A DNA stretch of 64,000 bases from Neelides folsomi. Lineage: Eukaryota; Arthropoda; Collembola; Neelipleona; Neelidae. The notes beneath the pieces are model-generated. The model made no database searches. It was not told the origin of the DNA and saw nothing but the letters and a program-made list of their open reading frames with translations. The translations under genes were made by a program, and so were the position numbers. The stretch is taken from positions 1-64,000 of the forward strand of contig JAQGBZ010000282.1 in NCBI GenBank assembly GCA_034687125.1, read 5' to 3'. Shown one piece after another: positions 10,607 through 22,800 of this stretch; positions within the stretch are counted from its first letter, which is position 1; each line of letters starts with the position of its first letter.

Positions 10607-12660
10607 TTAAGTGTCCTCATCTCTAAATTGAAATAAGACGAGAATGTAAATTGAAATTGAAGACATGAGCTGGAATAATAAAAAAAACTCTTAAACATGC
10701 ATACATACAACATATGTACATATTAATAAATGTTAGTTGCTCATTTTTGACTATTCCAATTTACATTGAATCTTTACGTGATCCAGAAAGTAACGTTTAA
10801 CTAAAATCGTTTAGTTGGAAATAATTAAGCGGTTTGTTCAAACTCACGTAAAGATTCAATGTGAATTGGGTAATGCATTCGCGTTTAGAATACCTGTGAG
10901 TTTAAGCTCAATATATGCATATATTATTATTATTATTAGAGGTTATTTAGAAGGTTATTGGTTTTGTTACAATTATTACAATATATGTTATGATGATAAA
11001 CGATGATGATAATTTGGGGTCCTGCAAACGGTGCTAATTTCCTTATAAAGGGACATTTTCAATAAACCGCTTTAAACTTAGGGGTATTCGCAGCGCGAAT
11101 GCATTATATGGTAGATTGAACATTTTATCTTAATATAAAGTATGAATCCAATTATTTCGATTTTAATATAAATAATATTATTAATCATAAGACGGTAAGT
11201 TGATAGAATATTATCTTACCGACATATTTAATCTTCGACCAACAAAATAAAAACCACTTACAGATATTTTGATTGGATTTCTGGAAATTTTGAGAATAAG
11301 TGATCGAATCTGAAACAGAATTTTATATTTATTATAGTTAATTCACGAGCAATTTAGGTCTGAGTTTGAAATAACCGCAAAACAATTTCCTTGCATTTAG
11401 ATACAAATAAATAAGCGGTTGTTTCAAACTCAGACCTAAATTGCTCGTGAATGAACTATAGTAATAATAAACAATCTTAAGTTTTTTCTACTATCTCTAT
11501 ACTTTCCATTTATTATTTAACACCTGATTATTAACGTTAATTGATAAGTTATTCGTTTCAATCCGTGTTATTTGTTTAGCGATTTTCTCGCATTCAAAAA
11601 TCAACATCGAAGCTTCGTAACCAACAAAGTGCATTACAAAGAAATTTAAGAAAACCGGAGCAAATGAGAAAAAAGTTGGAACCAAAAAATTTTGACTTGA
11701 AATTCCCGCAATCCAACTGTAAATGTAAAATGTAAGACATGCTGTGACAACCATAGTTTCAAAAATTACAAGCCAACTCAAATGTGCAGAAAATTGGTTT
11801 ACATGTGATTCAATTTTGTAAAATATTGTAAAACAGTTTTTAAGCTTTTTTTCTATCAATTCTTTATTTAGTCTATTTACAGATTCGTTATTATTAAAAT
11901 AATTTAAAGATGTAGATTCAAAAATTAATTCAATTTCTCTTATGATGATTTTGAGTGGTAATGTATAAAATTGGATAAAAAACGAAACCCAATTTGCATA
12001 TGAAGAGTGTAAGAGAACTAAAAGTTGCCACACAAATCTTCCAAATGCTTCTAATAAAACAAAAATTCTATTTTCGTCAACATTCTCAAATAATAAAGAA
12101 TTATAAAAAGTCATTTGGGCCACAATTCTGACATAATTAACGAAAATAATGGAAAAAAGTAAAATTCCTTTTAAAATGTTTCTCTTTTTAATTTTTTCCA
12201 CAAGATATGAATTTTGTTTAGAAGTGAGGTCAAACACTGGGTCAATTAAAGCCATTTGTGTAAAAAGTCCAACAGTTTCATTCCAAAATGTCATGATGAA
12301 TTTGCCAAAGAATAAAGCTCTTAAACGGAATACATGGGAGAAAGTAGTTTGAATAGATCCTATTACTTGAACCGCAAGTTGATCCGTCGTTTTTATGATT
12401 TGATTTGAATTAAGCCAATTGTTGAAATTGCTGATTCCATTAAATCTCGAAATAAAGAAAAATGTTTGCGCGAACATCGAACCAATTAAAATTCTATTGT
12501 AATTCATTTGAAGGCTGGACCATTTGTATTGAAAAGATTTTTTTCCGTTTTTTTGACTTATTGTGAACGAACTATAACCAATAATTTTTGATACATAAAA
12601 AATCCAACTTCCTGTATCTATCAATATATTTTCGACTTCTTCCATTTTTTCAAGATTCAT
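10607..12660 (-). CDS. Gustatory receptor-like chemoreceptor 4 (subfamily A), 3 exons
   Basis: Exons are 12660-11524, 11309-11220 and 10669-10607 (379 + 30 + 20 = 429 aa), phase 0. The exon 1 donor is AATAATCAG|GTGTTA. Exon 2 reads IRSLILKISRNPIKIS then VSGFYFVGRRLNMS. Exon 3 reads LMSSISIYILVLFQFRDEDT. It is most similar to genes 1 and 3 (WIAGISSQNF, SMLIFECEKIAKQITRIETN). It has the most intron insertions in the cluster: a foldback element in intron 1 (11333-11460) and two adjacent ones in intron 2 (10754-10870 and 10871-11106). The reading frame is intact despite these, so the gene is probably functional. Confidence 0.91.
10754..10870. mobile_element. Short MITE-like element in intron 2 of Gr 4
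   Basis: Terminal inverted repeats CCAATTTACATTGAATCTTT and its near-exact complement bound about 117 bp. The right half (GTAACGTTTAACTAAAATCG and AAATAATTAAGCGG) matches the larger element at 35330-35704, so this is a copy of that family lacking much of the left arm and centre. The small open frame at 10815-11006 is element sequence only. Confidence 0.8.
10871..11106. mobile_element. Second foldback element in intron 2 of Gr 4
   Basis: Inverted ends TAATGCATTCGCG at about 10871 and CGCGAATGCATTA at about 11106 are followed inward by AATACCTGTGAGTTTAAG and its imperfect complement. The inner sequence AAACCGCTTTAAACTTAGGG resembles the AACCGC/TTCAAACTCA core of the other elements. It abuts the preceding element, which suggests nested or adjacent insertion. 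Confidence 0.7.
11333..11460. mobile_element. Foldback MITE-like element in intron 1 of Gr 4
   Basis: About 128 bp with 46-bp inverted arms carrying two mismatches: TATAGTTAATTCACGAGCAA then TTTAGGTCTGAGTTTGAAAT and AACCGC, mirrored to 11460. The loop is about 36 bp. It sits between exons 1 and 2 of the receptor gene. Confidence 0.85.
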
Positions 12661-12935
12661 CTTATATGTTTTACTAACAATAATATACTATTCGAGTTTT
12701 TTTATTTATCCTTGATTGAATAAAAATTATTTTATCTTTTATCAAATTATCTAAATTCAAAGATTTGCCAATTGATTAATTCATCATAATTTGGAAATTT
12801 ATTTAATTGGTTTTTTCTAATTAAAATAGAATAATTAATCCCATTGATTATAAAATAAGGTCAAGTTTCTGACAATAAAATTGAACGGAACTAAATTATC
12901 TTTTATTAATTAATTAGTTCATTATAATTAATCGT

Positions 12936-14942
12936 TTAGCAATTAAAATTAGCTCGAGGTTTTCTTCTTCCATCTTCATCTCTAAATTGAAATATAACAA
13001 GATTGTATATTGCGATGGAACATATGAGCTGGAATTTGAAATACATATTAATTGATATCATTTTTGTAACTTTCATTTAAATAATATTAAAGTTAAGAGT
13101 AAGTTGCCTAACTAGGGACATGTCCTAACTCGGGATACCGAGTGTAGTCTATTACTGATAGAATGACTATCAATAACTATCAAGTGAGACATTGTGTTTA
13201 TGGAAATGACATATTTTCACTTAACTACCAAAATTAACAAAAAAAGATTTCAACTTTCTCATAATTTGAATTTATTTTGTTGAAATTAAATTGTTTTAAT
13301 AGACAGGCTGAGCAAGTTGAGAGAATCTCCTTGCTCTGGCCTTATTTAAACGACTGTCCAGCAATTGGGGCGTCGAAAAAGTGTAACTTTGGGCAACTTA
13401 CTCTATAGTTAGTTAAATTATTTAGTTAATGAAACTTTTACATCAAGGATCAAGGAGTATTATATATTTCTTACCGACAAAATTAACTTTCGATTAAGAG
13501 TAAAAAATCCACCAAGAGAAATATTCAAGCTATTCACTGATATTTTTAATATGAGAGCTTTTACCTATTATATAAGTAGATAGCATACTGTATTTAGATG
13601 ACAGATTTTAGTCTAATATTAAACTAACTTTTTCATAAATTTCTAGGTATTATAATTTATATGGCAAAACCAAAGTATATAAGATTATATAAATACAATA
13701 ATAATCGTATATACTTTATCATTTGGTCAAATTATTTCATTTGTTTCATTTGAATTTCTCATAGACCGTAAAAAATTATAATGTCAATTCTACCTTATAT
13801 GAAACATTAAGTGATAAATCACTTAAATCAATTCTTATTAATTGCTTTAAAAGATTGTTGCTTTCTTTTGTCAACAAAGATGGTTCAAGTCCCATAAAAT
13901 AAAGTTCAATGGAATTGACCAAAACTGGACATAATGAGTAGACAAATGCATATTCATTTCCTTCAAAAAATCCAGATATGAAATAGTAAATGTTGAATGT
14001 AAGAATCAATGTGCAAATAACAATTTCCATTATAATTTGCCATGCAGTATTTGAAGAAAATCGGCGAATTTCGTTCTCAATTTTATAAAACACAAAAATG
14101 CAATTTTTTAGCTTTAATTCTTTTTTATTATTAGATGGCTCAAATTCAAAAGCCTCTATTGAATCTTTCCCATTTTTATCAATTTCAAAGTTATTTATTT
14201 TTTCAATTTCACTGCTGATCAGTTTTATATAAAATGTGTGAAATTGAATGAAAAATCCAACCCAGCTTGAATATGTAGAATGCAACAAAGTAATCAATAT
14301 TAAAGAAACCCACAAAACTGTTGCAAAAAATGACAAAAATAATTGTAATAATATATGATATTCTTTTACAGATCCTAATAAGTCTACTTTGTATACAAAG
14401 GTCACTAGTGAAAACATACTCGCAATATGAATTAAAGTTATTGAAAGAAACATAAGACATTTAAATAAATTCCTCCGTTGGAGTTTCCGAAGCAAATGGC
14501 GATTTTTAAAGTTTTGTGATGAAAAATTGAATGAAGGGTCAATTAATGCCAGTTGGGTAAAAAGATCAACGTTCCACCGCCAAGATTTAAACTGTGCTGC
14601 TGATTTAATGATGGATCTGATTTTGAACATGTGCGAAAAGGAATTAAAAATTGCGCCAATTAAAATGACAACTAACTTGTCAGTAGCTTTTGTTATGTTA
14701 CTTCTTTCAAGCCATTCATCCACGTTTGAATAATAAAAATAATTTAGGCAGTACATAAGTATTATAAGACATCTATTGTAAATAAGTTGTAAATTTGCCC
14801 AGTGAAATTTTAAAAACTTTTTCCCGTTTTTCTTAGCGATTGTAAATGAGCAATAGCCGAGGAATTTCATTAAATAAAGAATCAAACTGCACGTATCGAT
14901 CATAACATCTTCAATACCCTCTGATATATTTTCATAGTCCAT
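12936..14942 (-). CDS. Gustatory receptor-like chemoreceptor 5 (subfamily B), 3 exons, extended C-terminus
   Basis: Exons are 14942-13794, 13564-13475 and 13028-12936 (383 + 30 + 30 = 443 aa), phase 0. The start at 14942 (MDYENISEGIED) is chosen over the in-frame Met at 14972 because it aligns with MDHENVSEGIED of gene 2. The donor is TATAAG|GTAGAA. Exon 2 is VKALILKISVNSLNIS with SLGGFFTLNRKLILS overlapping its end. Exon 3 is LICSIAIYNLVIFQFRDEDG followed by RRKPRANFNC, because no stop follows RDED as in its neighbours. The receptor therefore gains about ten mostly basic residues. The intron 2 interval (13029-13474) shows no repeat. Confidence 0.88.
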
Positions 14943-15392
14943 TTTCTTAAAAATTTTCTTAAAAACTTCCAAAATTACAAATTAATTGCTATAATTAATT
15001 ATTGAATGATCTTGTCAATTATACCGTGCTGAAAATACTTTATTCATTATCTTATTGTTAAATGAAAGAATTAATGAAAAATAAAATTTAATATTTTTAT
15101 TCAATGAAAATTTTGTCTTGTTTACATTTGTGAAAACAGTTATATGTAATACATTATGTTAATGGACTTGTGTTTACTTAAAATATTACTAATTGCATTA
15201 AATCTTGTGAAAACAAATGGGCTTAATAAATGACAGCTTATTTATAATTTACTAATAAGTGAATTTAAAGATTAATCTCTTTAGTTGATAATATTAAATA
15301 TTAGTGCTAATGTGTGGTATTAACGATTTTTAACTTAATATTTAATTTACTCGTGTTCATAATTGAAGATAATAATAATAATGTTAAATTGC

Positions 15393-17124
15393 TTATGAAT
15401 CTTCGTCTCTGAATTGGAATATGACGAGAATATATATCGATATTGAAGCCATAAGCTGAAATAAAATTAAAAAATATACAATGAATACAATACCCTATTC
15501 TATTCTCCGTTACCACTTAGCTGCGGATTTCGCGGTTTTTTCGCGAGAAATATTCAAATGATTTTAAATGATATTGAACGTTGGAAAATCACGTGAATAA
15601 AACCGCGAAATCCTCAGCTAAGTGGTAACGGAGAATATATTATATATTGTACAATATTTAATGTGTACCTTATGGTATTTACGATATGAATATAATACTT
15701 AATTAGTCAATGTCAATACTATTTAATATAATTATATAATATGAGAATTTTTATAAACAGTTTATTTTTTATCTCACCGAAACAATCAAATTCCGATTAG
15801 CAGTGAAAAATCCTCTCGGAGAAATTTTTAATGGTTTTGTTGAGATTTTTAGTATAAAAGATTTCACCTAAAATATAAGAAATTACATTACTTATAAAAG
15901 TGGGCCTTTAACTAATTTCAATTGCTTATTAAGATCATTACTAAATTACATTACCTTAGATGAAGCATTAAGAGATAGAGGAGCTGAGTCAATTCTTATT
16001 AACTGTTTGATAAGTTTCTGGCTCTCTTTTGTCAACAAAGACGTTTCCAATCCCATAAAATAAAGCTCAAGTGAATTGACTGCTATTGGCCCAAAAGAAT
16101 AAATAATCGAATGATAAATTCCACTGGAAAACCCAGCAATTACATGATAAATATAAAAAGTAATAACCAAAATGTTAATGATTGTTCCTGATATAGTTTG
16201 CCATGAAGTATTATCGGATACCACTTTGATTTGGTGTTCAATTTTATAATAAACGGCAAAGCAATTTACTAATTTTTGTTCTTCCAATTTAGAAACAAAT
16301 GCCAATTCATTTTCATTTTTCAAATTGTTAATTTCCAAAATTTTAACATAGTCGTTATTATTTATTGCTTCAATTTCAATGTTTATTAATTTCAAGTAAA
16401 AAGTATAAAATTGCATGATAAATCCAATCCAGGTTGAGTAAGTTGAATGTAAAAGTGCCATTACTAACAAACAATACCATAAAAGACTTCCCAAGCCGAG
16501 TAAAATAATTCCAAATAATGAAGTTTCTTCATTTGCATGTCCCATTCCCAATAAATTGACTTTGAATAAAAAAAGTGTTTGATAAAAAAGCATCATTAAA
16601 TGAAGAATACTAATAAAAATAAATAAAATACATTTACGAAAATTTTTCCTTTTTATTTTCTCTAACAAGTGCTTATTCTTGAAATCAAGTGAAGAAAAAT
16701 CAAATGATTTGTCAATGAGAGCCAATTCAGCAAAATTGTCAACAAGTGCACGCCATCCTAAAAATTGAAACTTGGACTTCAAAACAGATCTAAATTTGAA
16801 TACGTGAGAAAACGAATTTTGAATGATGCCAATGAGCATCACAATTAATTTGTCAGTTTCCTTTATTATTTTGTTAATCGCAAGCCATTTGTTGGTGTTA
16901 ATGAAATAATAATAAATTTGGGTGAACATGATCAATATCATTAGACAATTATAAGTCATTTGTAAACTTGCCCAATGGAACCTGACAAACTTTCTCCCAT
17001 TTTTCTTATCAATTGTAAATGAACAATATCCGAGTAATTTCAATAAATAAATAATCAAACTGCTTGTGTCTATTAAAATATCTTCAATCTTTTCGGAAAT
17101 TTCAGAACAACTTTCGTGATTCAT
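15393..17124 (-). CDS. Gustatory receptor-like chemoreceptor 6 (subfamily B), 3 exons
   Basis: Exons are 17124-15955, 15867-15778 and 15455-15393 (390 + 30 + 20 = 440 aa), phase 0. The exon 1 donor is TCTAAG|GTAATG. Exon 2 is VKSFILKISTKPLKIS then PRGFFTANRNLIVS; exon 3 is LMASISIYILVIFQFRDEDS. It shares SLLTKESQKLIKQLIRID with genes 2 and 5 but is the most diverged member, with a longer loop before the pre-TM segment. It is the first gene of the array in transcription order. Intron 2 carries a foldback element at 15501-15637. Confidence 0.9.
15501..15637. mobile_element. Foldback MITE-like element in intron 2 of Gr 6
   Basis: About 137 bp with roughly 40-bp inverted arms: TATTCTCCGTTACCACTTAG then CTGCGGATTTCGCGGTTTT, mirrored to position 15637 with one or two mismatches. 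There is no coding capacity. The arm sequence differs from the TTCAAACTCA group, so this is a separate family. Confidence 0.85.
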
Positions 17125-17496
17125 TTTAAGATTTAACGATTAAACTATTATAAAACTATTGTAAAACAAATATTTGATATTTTAAAAACATGAAAATCAT
17201 ACTAATGAATTGGCCTAAATAAATTTTAATTTGTTAAATTGATGAACAAATTAATATGATTACATTATAACCAAATAATAACGATCGATAATACTACATA
17301 AGCAGACTAAATACTATTGGGCTATTAATGATCGCTAATGAAAATTGAAATCGAATAATTATGCATTTATATATAGAATTGTAGCATAAAGTATAAGATA
17401 TACATATAGTAAAGTAAATGAAAGAATTTGCAATTGCTGCAATAATAATATCTTTAATTGAACTCAATTGGACATGTTCATATTGTGAAAAATGTT

Positions 17497-19407
17497 CTAT
17501 TGTCCAGTTGGGTTGACCGTAACGTAATGCCATTTGTTTGTCATGGGATCGACAGACTCTTGACATTCACAGGGTTTCGTTTGCTCAACGATTGACTCAG
17601 CTGTTTCCTTCGGAATAGTGAAGTTTGACTCCCCGGTTGTTCTTTGACTATTCAATTAAGGATAGGTTAAGTTGCATGGTATAATAATCTAAAGTAATGT
17701 TTTTAATTTTTGTGATTAAAAATATATTATTAAATAAATGACTCACATTGAAAGGCCCATTTCGGGGAATTCATTTGCCGTCAATTGATTCCAGAATCCA
17801 TGAGTTTCGTTGATGATCTTAAGGGCAAATTCGGCCTTCTTCGGCTCACCATTGAAAGCGAATTGATTTTCGGGTTTTCCATCAGGGATTTTGTAAATTC
17901 TGAACCATTCAACCGTCGCACGTAAATAACCAGGCATCAATTTTTCAATATCCTCAACATCTAGGAATGAAAGACATTAAGCCCATTAACATTACAAAGT
18001 TACAACATTCGATAATCGATTGGATGCTTCAAATAATAATATCATTTTACCATTGATTTTCTCAGCCAAAGGATCGGTAATGTCAATTGCAAGGATCTTC
18101 CAGTCGGTTTCGCCTAAAATCAATAAAATTCATTTATTTCATCATCCAATTAATGCTTTTAAATTCATTTAATGAAAGGCAAATTTATATCTAATCTAAA
18201 TATTTCACATTTGTAAGATATTATGTTAAGCATAAAAGCATTATGCTGATTAATAGAACAAATGAAATAATTGAATGCACCATTGAAAATAATTGAATAG
18301 AATAAAATATAACAGATAGAGATAAAAAAAAGACCTTCGTCGATCAATGCGAAGCATCCAAGAACTTTAACTTGAATTACAGATCCCCTTGAAGCGACCT
18401 TGGCTCCAATCTCACAGACATCAATTGGATCGTTGTCGCCTTTGCATCCTGTCGATGGGTCGACGTCCATGGGATTCTCCCATGTTTGAGGAATTGCTCC
18501 GTAGTTCCAAATGTACTAATAGACAAAAATGGAATATTAATTATTATAAAATGCAATTGGTCAAGTGGAAATAAATGTACCAGTCACATAATTATTACTT
18601 AAAATTAATATAAAAATTCAAGGAAAAAGAATAGTTAAAATTACTCCATGATGAGGAAAGCAGTTATGAACAAATCGAAGTTTTTCTTTCTTGACGTCTT
18701 GCTTGATAGGATTCAGCGGTTCCTTTGTTGAAATCTAAAATTTTATTTAACATTAATGGATTTATCATTAAGAATTACTACATAATTAATACTTTATAAT
18801 CAAATATATGCTAATTATGACTTCACATGTAAAAGATAAGATAAATTAACAATTTTAATAAACTTTTAAATAATTAAATCCACCATACCTCCATTTTTGC
18901 ATTTGTCCAACGAGGAATTTCTACGACCATGTTGTAAACATTCGGTTTTGACGGATCCGGCTGAAGAGGAATGTCATGGAATGGAGAAATTGGACCATTT
19001 TCATTCCCTATAACAAAACAAAAAATGATTAAATGTCATTAAATAAAGCTATTGAAATTTTAATAAAATGATGAACTCAAAGCTTTTATTGGTAACTTTA
19101 ATAATTTTCCCAATACGTCAAAAACAAGGTATCTATTTATTAAAATTGAGAAGTAATAAACTGGTTTATTATGCAATAATCGAGCGACTTACGATAATAA
19201 ATTCTGTAATCAGTGGTGTAGAGATTTCCTCTCTCTTCGATCGAGTACTTAGACATGGCCCTTCTCAAGAGTCTAACTACAAAGTTAAATAACCTTAATT
19301 GTGATTAAATTATTTAATTAACCCTTACCGGGAGGAGCGAATGAGCGGCAAGTGACAGGTAGTTGGATTGGAGATGAAGAAAGAAAGAGCCGGCGGACAC
19401 TTTGCAT
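17497..19407 (-). CDS. Nurf-38: Inorganic pyrophosphatase with mitochondrial-type leader, 8 exons
   Basis: Soluble family I pyrophosphatase (PPi + H2O to 2 Pi). In Drosophila the orthologue is also the NURF-38 subunit of the NURF chromatin remodeller. Exons: 19407-19329, 19276-19193, 19007-18889, 18734-18645, 18515-18335, 18113-18051, 17960-17747, 17647-17497; total 981 nt, 326 aa, in frame throughout. The active-site signature is [12 protein letters not shown] in exon 5. The first 34 residues, starting [18 protein letters not shown] and rich in R, S and L without acids, look like a mitochondrial presequence. The second Met ([10 protein letters not shown], 19256) is where cytosolic or nuclear forms would start. 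Alternative first exons or starts could give both forms. Short open frames inside (17294-17566, 18165-18470) are exon fragments running into introns. Confidence 0.95.
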
Positions 19408-19815
19408 TTTCCGACTTTCATTCCCTTAATGTTTTTCCCTTCCAAAGGGGGATCCACCGTCAATGTCGCAACATACCCACCCACGCCGTGTAACTTAAAT
19501 TAAACGTTATTAAAATGAATTCATTTTTAACTTTATTGTTAAATATTCTTATAATGCTTAATATAGCCATGATTGGGATTGATTGGTTAATAGAGCGTTA
19601 AAGAATATAAGTACTGTAAAATAATTAAAATCCATGGCTCTTGAATACTAGAAGTTTTATTAATTAGTGTAACAATTTTTTCCATTTGGAATCTATTAGA
19701 ATTAGAGGATTTTTTAAAGTTTTTATTTTAGTCCGTTCAGTATCAAAATCTTAATTTATTACGACTTGATGTAAAGATTTATTCAACCTTGCCGTTCTTA
19801 AAAGGAAATTCTCAA

Positions 19816-22800
19816 ATGAAGAACAATGCGGATTTGTCATCCAATTCGGACAACGCTAATTTGGGATCGCCCAATTCTTCAAATGCTCAAATGCAAAGAC
19901 CAACAACAAGAAATCTCAGACAGGTGATTGTTCAGATTAACTTTAATAAATATTGAATTTTGATCTTAATATATTTATGAATATAATTTTATATTTTATT
20001 TAGGCTATATTATAAAATTAAAATATTTTATTGCAAAGTTAAACATTAAAGCAATATAATCTACGTATACAAATATAGCAAATATTTGTTTGAATTAAAC
20101 AGCTTCAAGAATACTTCAATTTAAATTTCGCCGAGGAAGAAGCTATTTCTTCAGTTCCAAGTCCAACTCGGTTAGAAAATCAAATTGGAGAATTGAGATC
20201 CCTGCGTCAAAAATCAATGAAATACGTCGAGCAACTGAAGAATATTCATACGGTGTCTAAAGGGCGCGAACGTGACATTAGTGCTTTGTCCGAACGTCTT
20301 CAGAGCGAAGAGAGGAAAATGAAGTGCCAATTGGGCACTTTGGATCGATTGAGTCAGAAGCTCAATTTAAGACGAACTCATTTGACGGAAGAAGAGAATT
20401 ATTTAAGGGAGCTTGAAAAGCAAAATGCGGAAAGGGTTCTTTCGCTCAAAGAAAAAGAAGCTTCGCTAGAATGCAAGTCGTTGAGATTGGACAGCCAAGG
20501 ACTTGCCCTTCAATCCCGACAAGTGGCCCTGGAAAGGGCAAAAACAAAATTGGAGAAATCGTCGAGGATTTTATTCAAAGCGGATTTGATCAATATGAGC
20601 TTTTGGGAATTTAAGAGTCGGATTGACAAGCTGCAGTCAAAATTGGAAAAGAAATTTTACAAGTACAAATTGCTTGAGTCTGAAGTTGGGAAATCACGTT
20701 CAAATGGTAATAAATATTTAGATTAAATATATTTAAAACATCTTATCCAAATATAATTACAAATATGTACATGATTGGAATATACAATTTTTGATTAAAA
20801 TGTCATTTGATGATAAGTTTTTTAATTAAATTAATATTCGATATTAATGAGTGTATGTATAATTAGTATTTTTACTATAACCTGCTAATGTGAATAGCTA
20901 ATATTTTTGCAATGATTACAACTTTTGTATTATGAAATTATGATTAAAACTGTTGATGAATTTAAATATATTGATTTTATTTTAATGTGAAGAGTCGAGT
21001 GAAGATGAAGAATATGAAACTTCTCCCAGCAGCTACTTGATCAAAAATATGAACAAAATAAAGAAATCGAGTTTCAGCAGTTTTGTCAACGAGAAGATCA
21101 AAACATCGCAATCAACTAAAAAGAATAATTTGGCTCAAGAAAGGATGGCATTTGATCAGGAAGATTTGGGTAAATAATTTAATAAATAGTAATAGTTTAA
21201 ACTAATAGTATTATATTTATATGTTTAATAAACCAAAACTAAAATACCTGCACTATTTTATTTCAGACATTAAAAACGATCCTTCTTCACTCTTTGAGTT
21301 CACTTCTGGCAGCACAGACAAAGTGAGTCATCTCCTCACCTCTTTGGGCTTCACCGACGAAGAAGTTTCTCTTTTTCAAGAAACAGACGGGGAAGAATAT
21401 GACCACATCGAAGAAGAAAATGAGGACGAGAACGAAGAAGATATGCCAATGCACGAAACGACTCAAACCCAAGATTGTCACCAAACCGAATCAAGAGAAT
21501 TTGAACCCAATTTAGAACACGAAAATTACCACCCGAATTTCGTATCCCCGCCCAAAATCACACTTGATTTTAACATCGATCCAAATTATCCAAATGAGGA
21601 AATTCCGCAAATGACCAATTCATCAAATGGATTGAGAGGAAAAGAAATGCATGAATTGGTCGAAGACAAAATGAATATGCCCAATTTTTCATTTCCAAGT
21701 CTCCCATCGCACGATTCAGATCTCGATGAAACATTAAGGGTCGATCAAGTGAAACTTGATGCTGAGATTCAAGAAATAATTTCACGCGGGATGAAGGAAA
21801 ATAATATCCTAATCACTGATATCATTCTCATTGAACAGGGAAAGCAAATTTTGAGCAATTCTGAAGAAGGGACATTTTCTAACCCAAGGGGATGTTACAT
21901 TGAAGAAATCGTTGACGAAGATCGGACAAGCAATGAGGAAGCAATTATTGAAGAATCTTCAATTACAGATATGGAATTCGACTGGGAGAAAGAAGATTTC
22001 AAAACTGTTTCTGATAATTTACCAGAAGACAACAGCGCCAGATCTTTCCCACAGAACTCTGAATGTGAATTTCTTCACGAGGCTACAAATAACACGGACT
22101 TCCAGAGCATTTTCCAAAATCATATGAAATCTGATCGATCCTCAGTGACAATTCTCAAGCCGTTGATTAAAAAACCGCCTTTTCTTTGGGAAAGTAAAAA
22201 ATCTCAGTCAGCTCCGCCAGACAAAATGGGAAATGAAGAAGAAAATCAATCAAATGTTGATAAATCTGGAGAGATCAATAAAGAAATAAAGAAAGATGAA
22301 ATTAAAAGAAGTGAAATCAAACGAACTGAGCCATTCACGAAAACAGAGAAAGTGAGTCAAGAAAAAGTTCAAAATTCAAATGGTCAAAATATTGTAGAAT
22401 ATGAGAAAATGATCAAAGCATCCAAAAGGAACTACAAGGACTTTTTGAAGCCTAAAGCCAGCGAAGATCACAAAAGACCAAATATGACTAAAGAAGCAAT
22501 TAATAAAGCTCCACTTGAAAAACCACAATTGCAACCCTCAACAGATAAATCTCCAATGAAGACTCCGCATGATAAATCTTCATTAAAATCCCCTTTTGAT
22601 AAATCTGACGATAAATCTCCAATGAATAGATCTTCACTAATTAATTCCCCTGGAGGAAGAAGTCAACCCAGCGCGAACAATAATCCAACCCAGCCATACA
22701 ACTCGGACAATTCCAGCCCCAAGCTCTCAATCGAACCGGATAAAATCCTCAGCGGGAATTTCGGCAAAACGCAGGCAGAAATCCTTAAAGAAGAGCAAGA

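Noticed and set aside
14943-14972. Upstream Met (MEVFKKIFKK) as the start of Gr 5
   Set aside because: The paralogue Gr 2 begins at the aligned MDHENVSEGIED, and no other family member has the extra ten residues.
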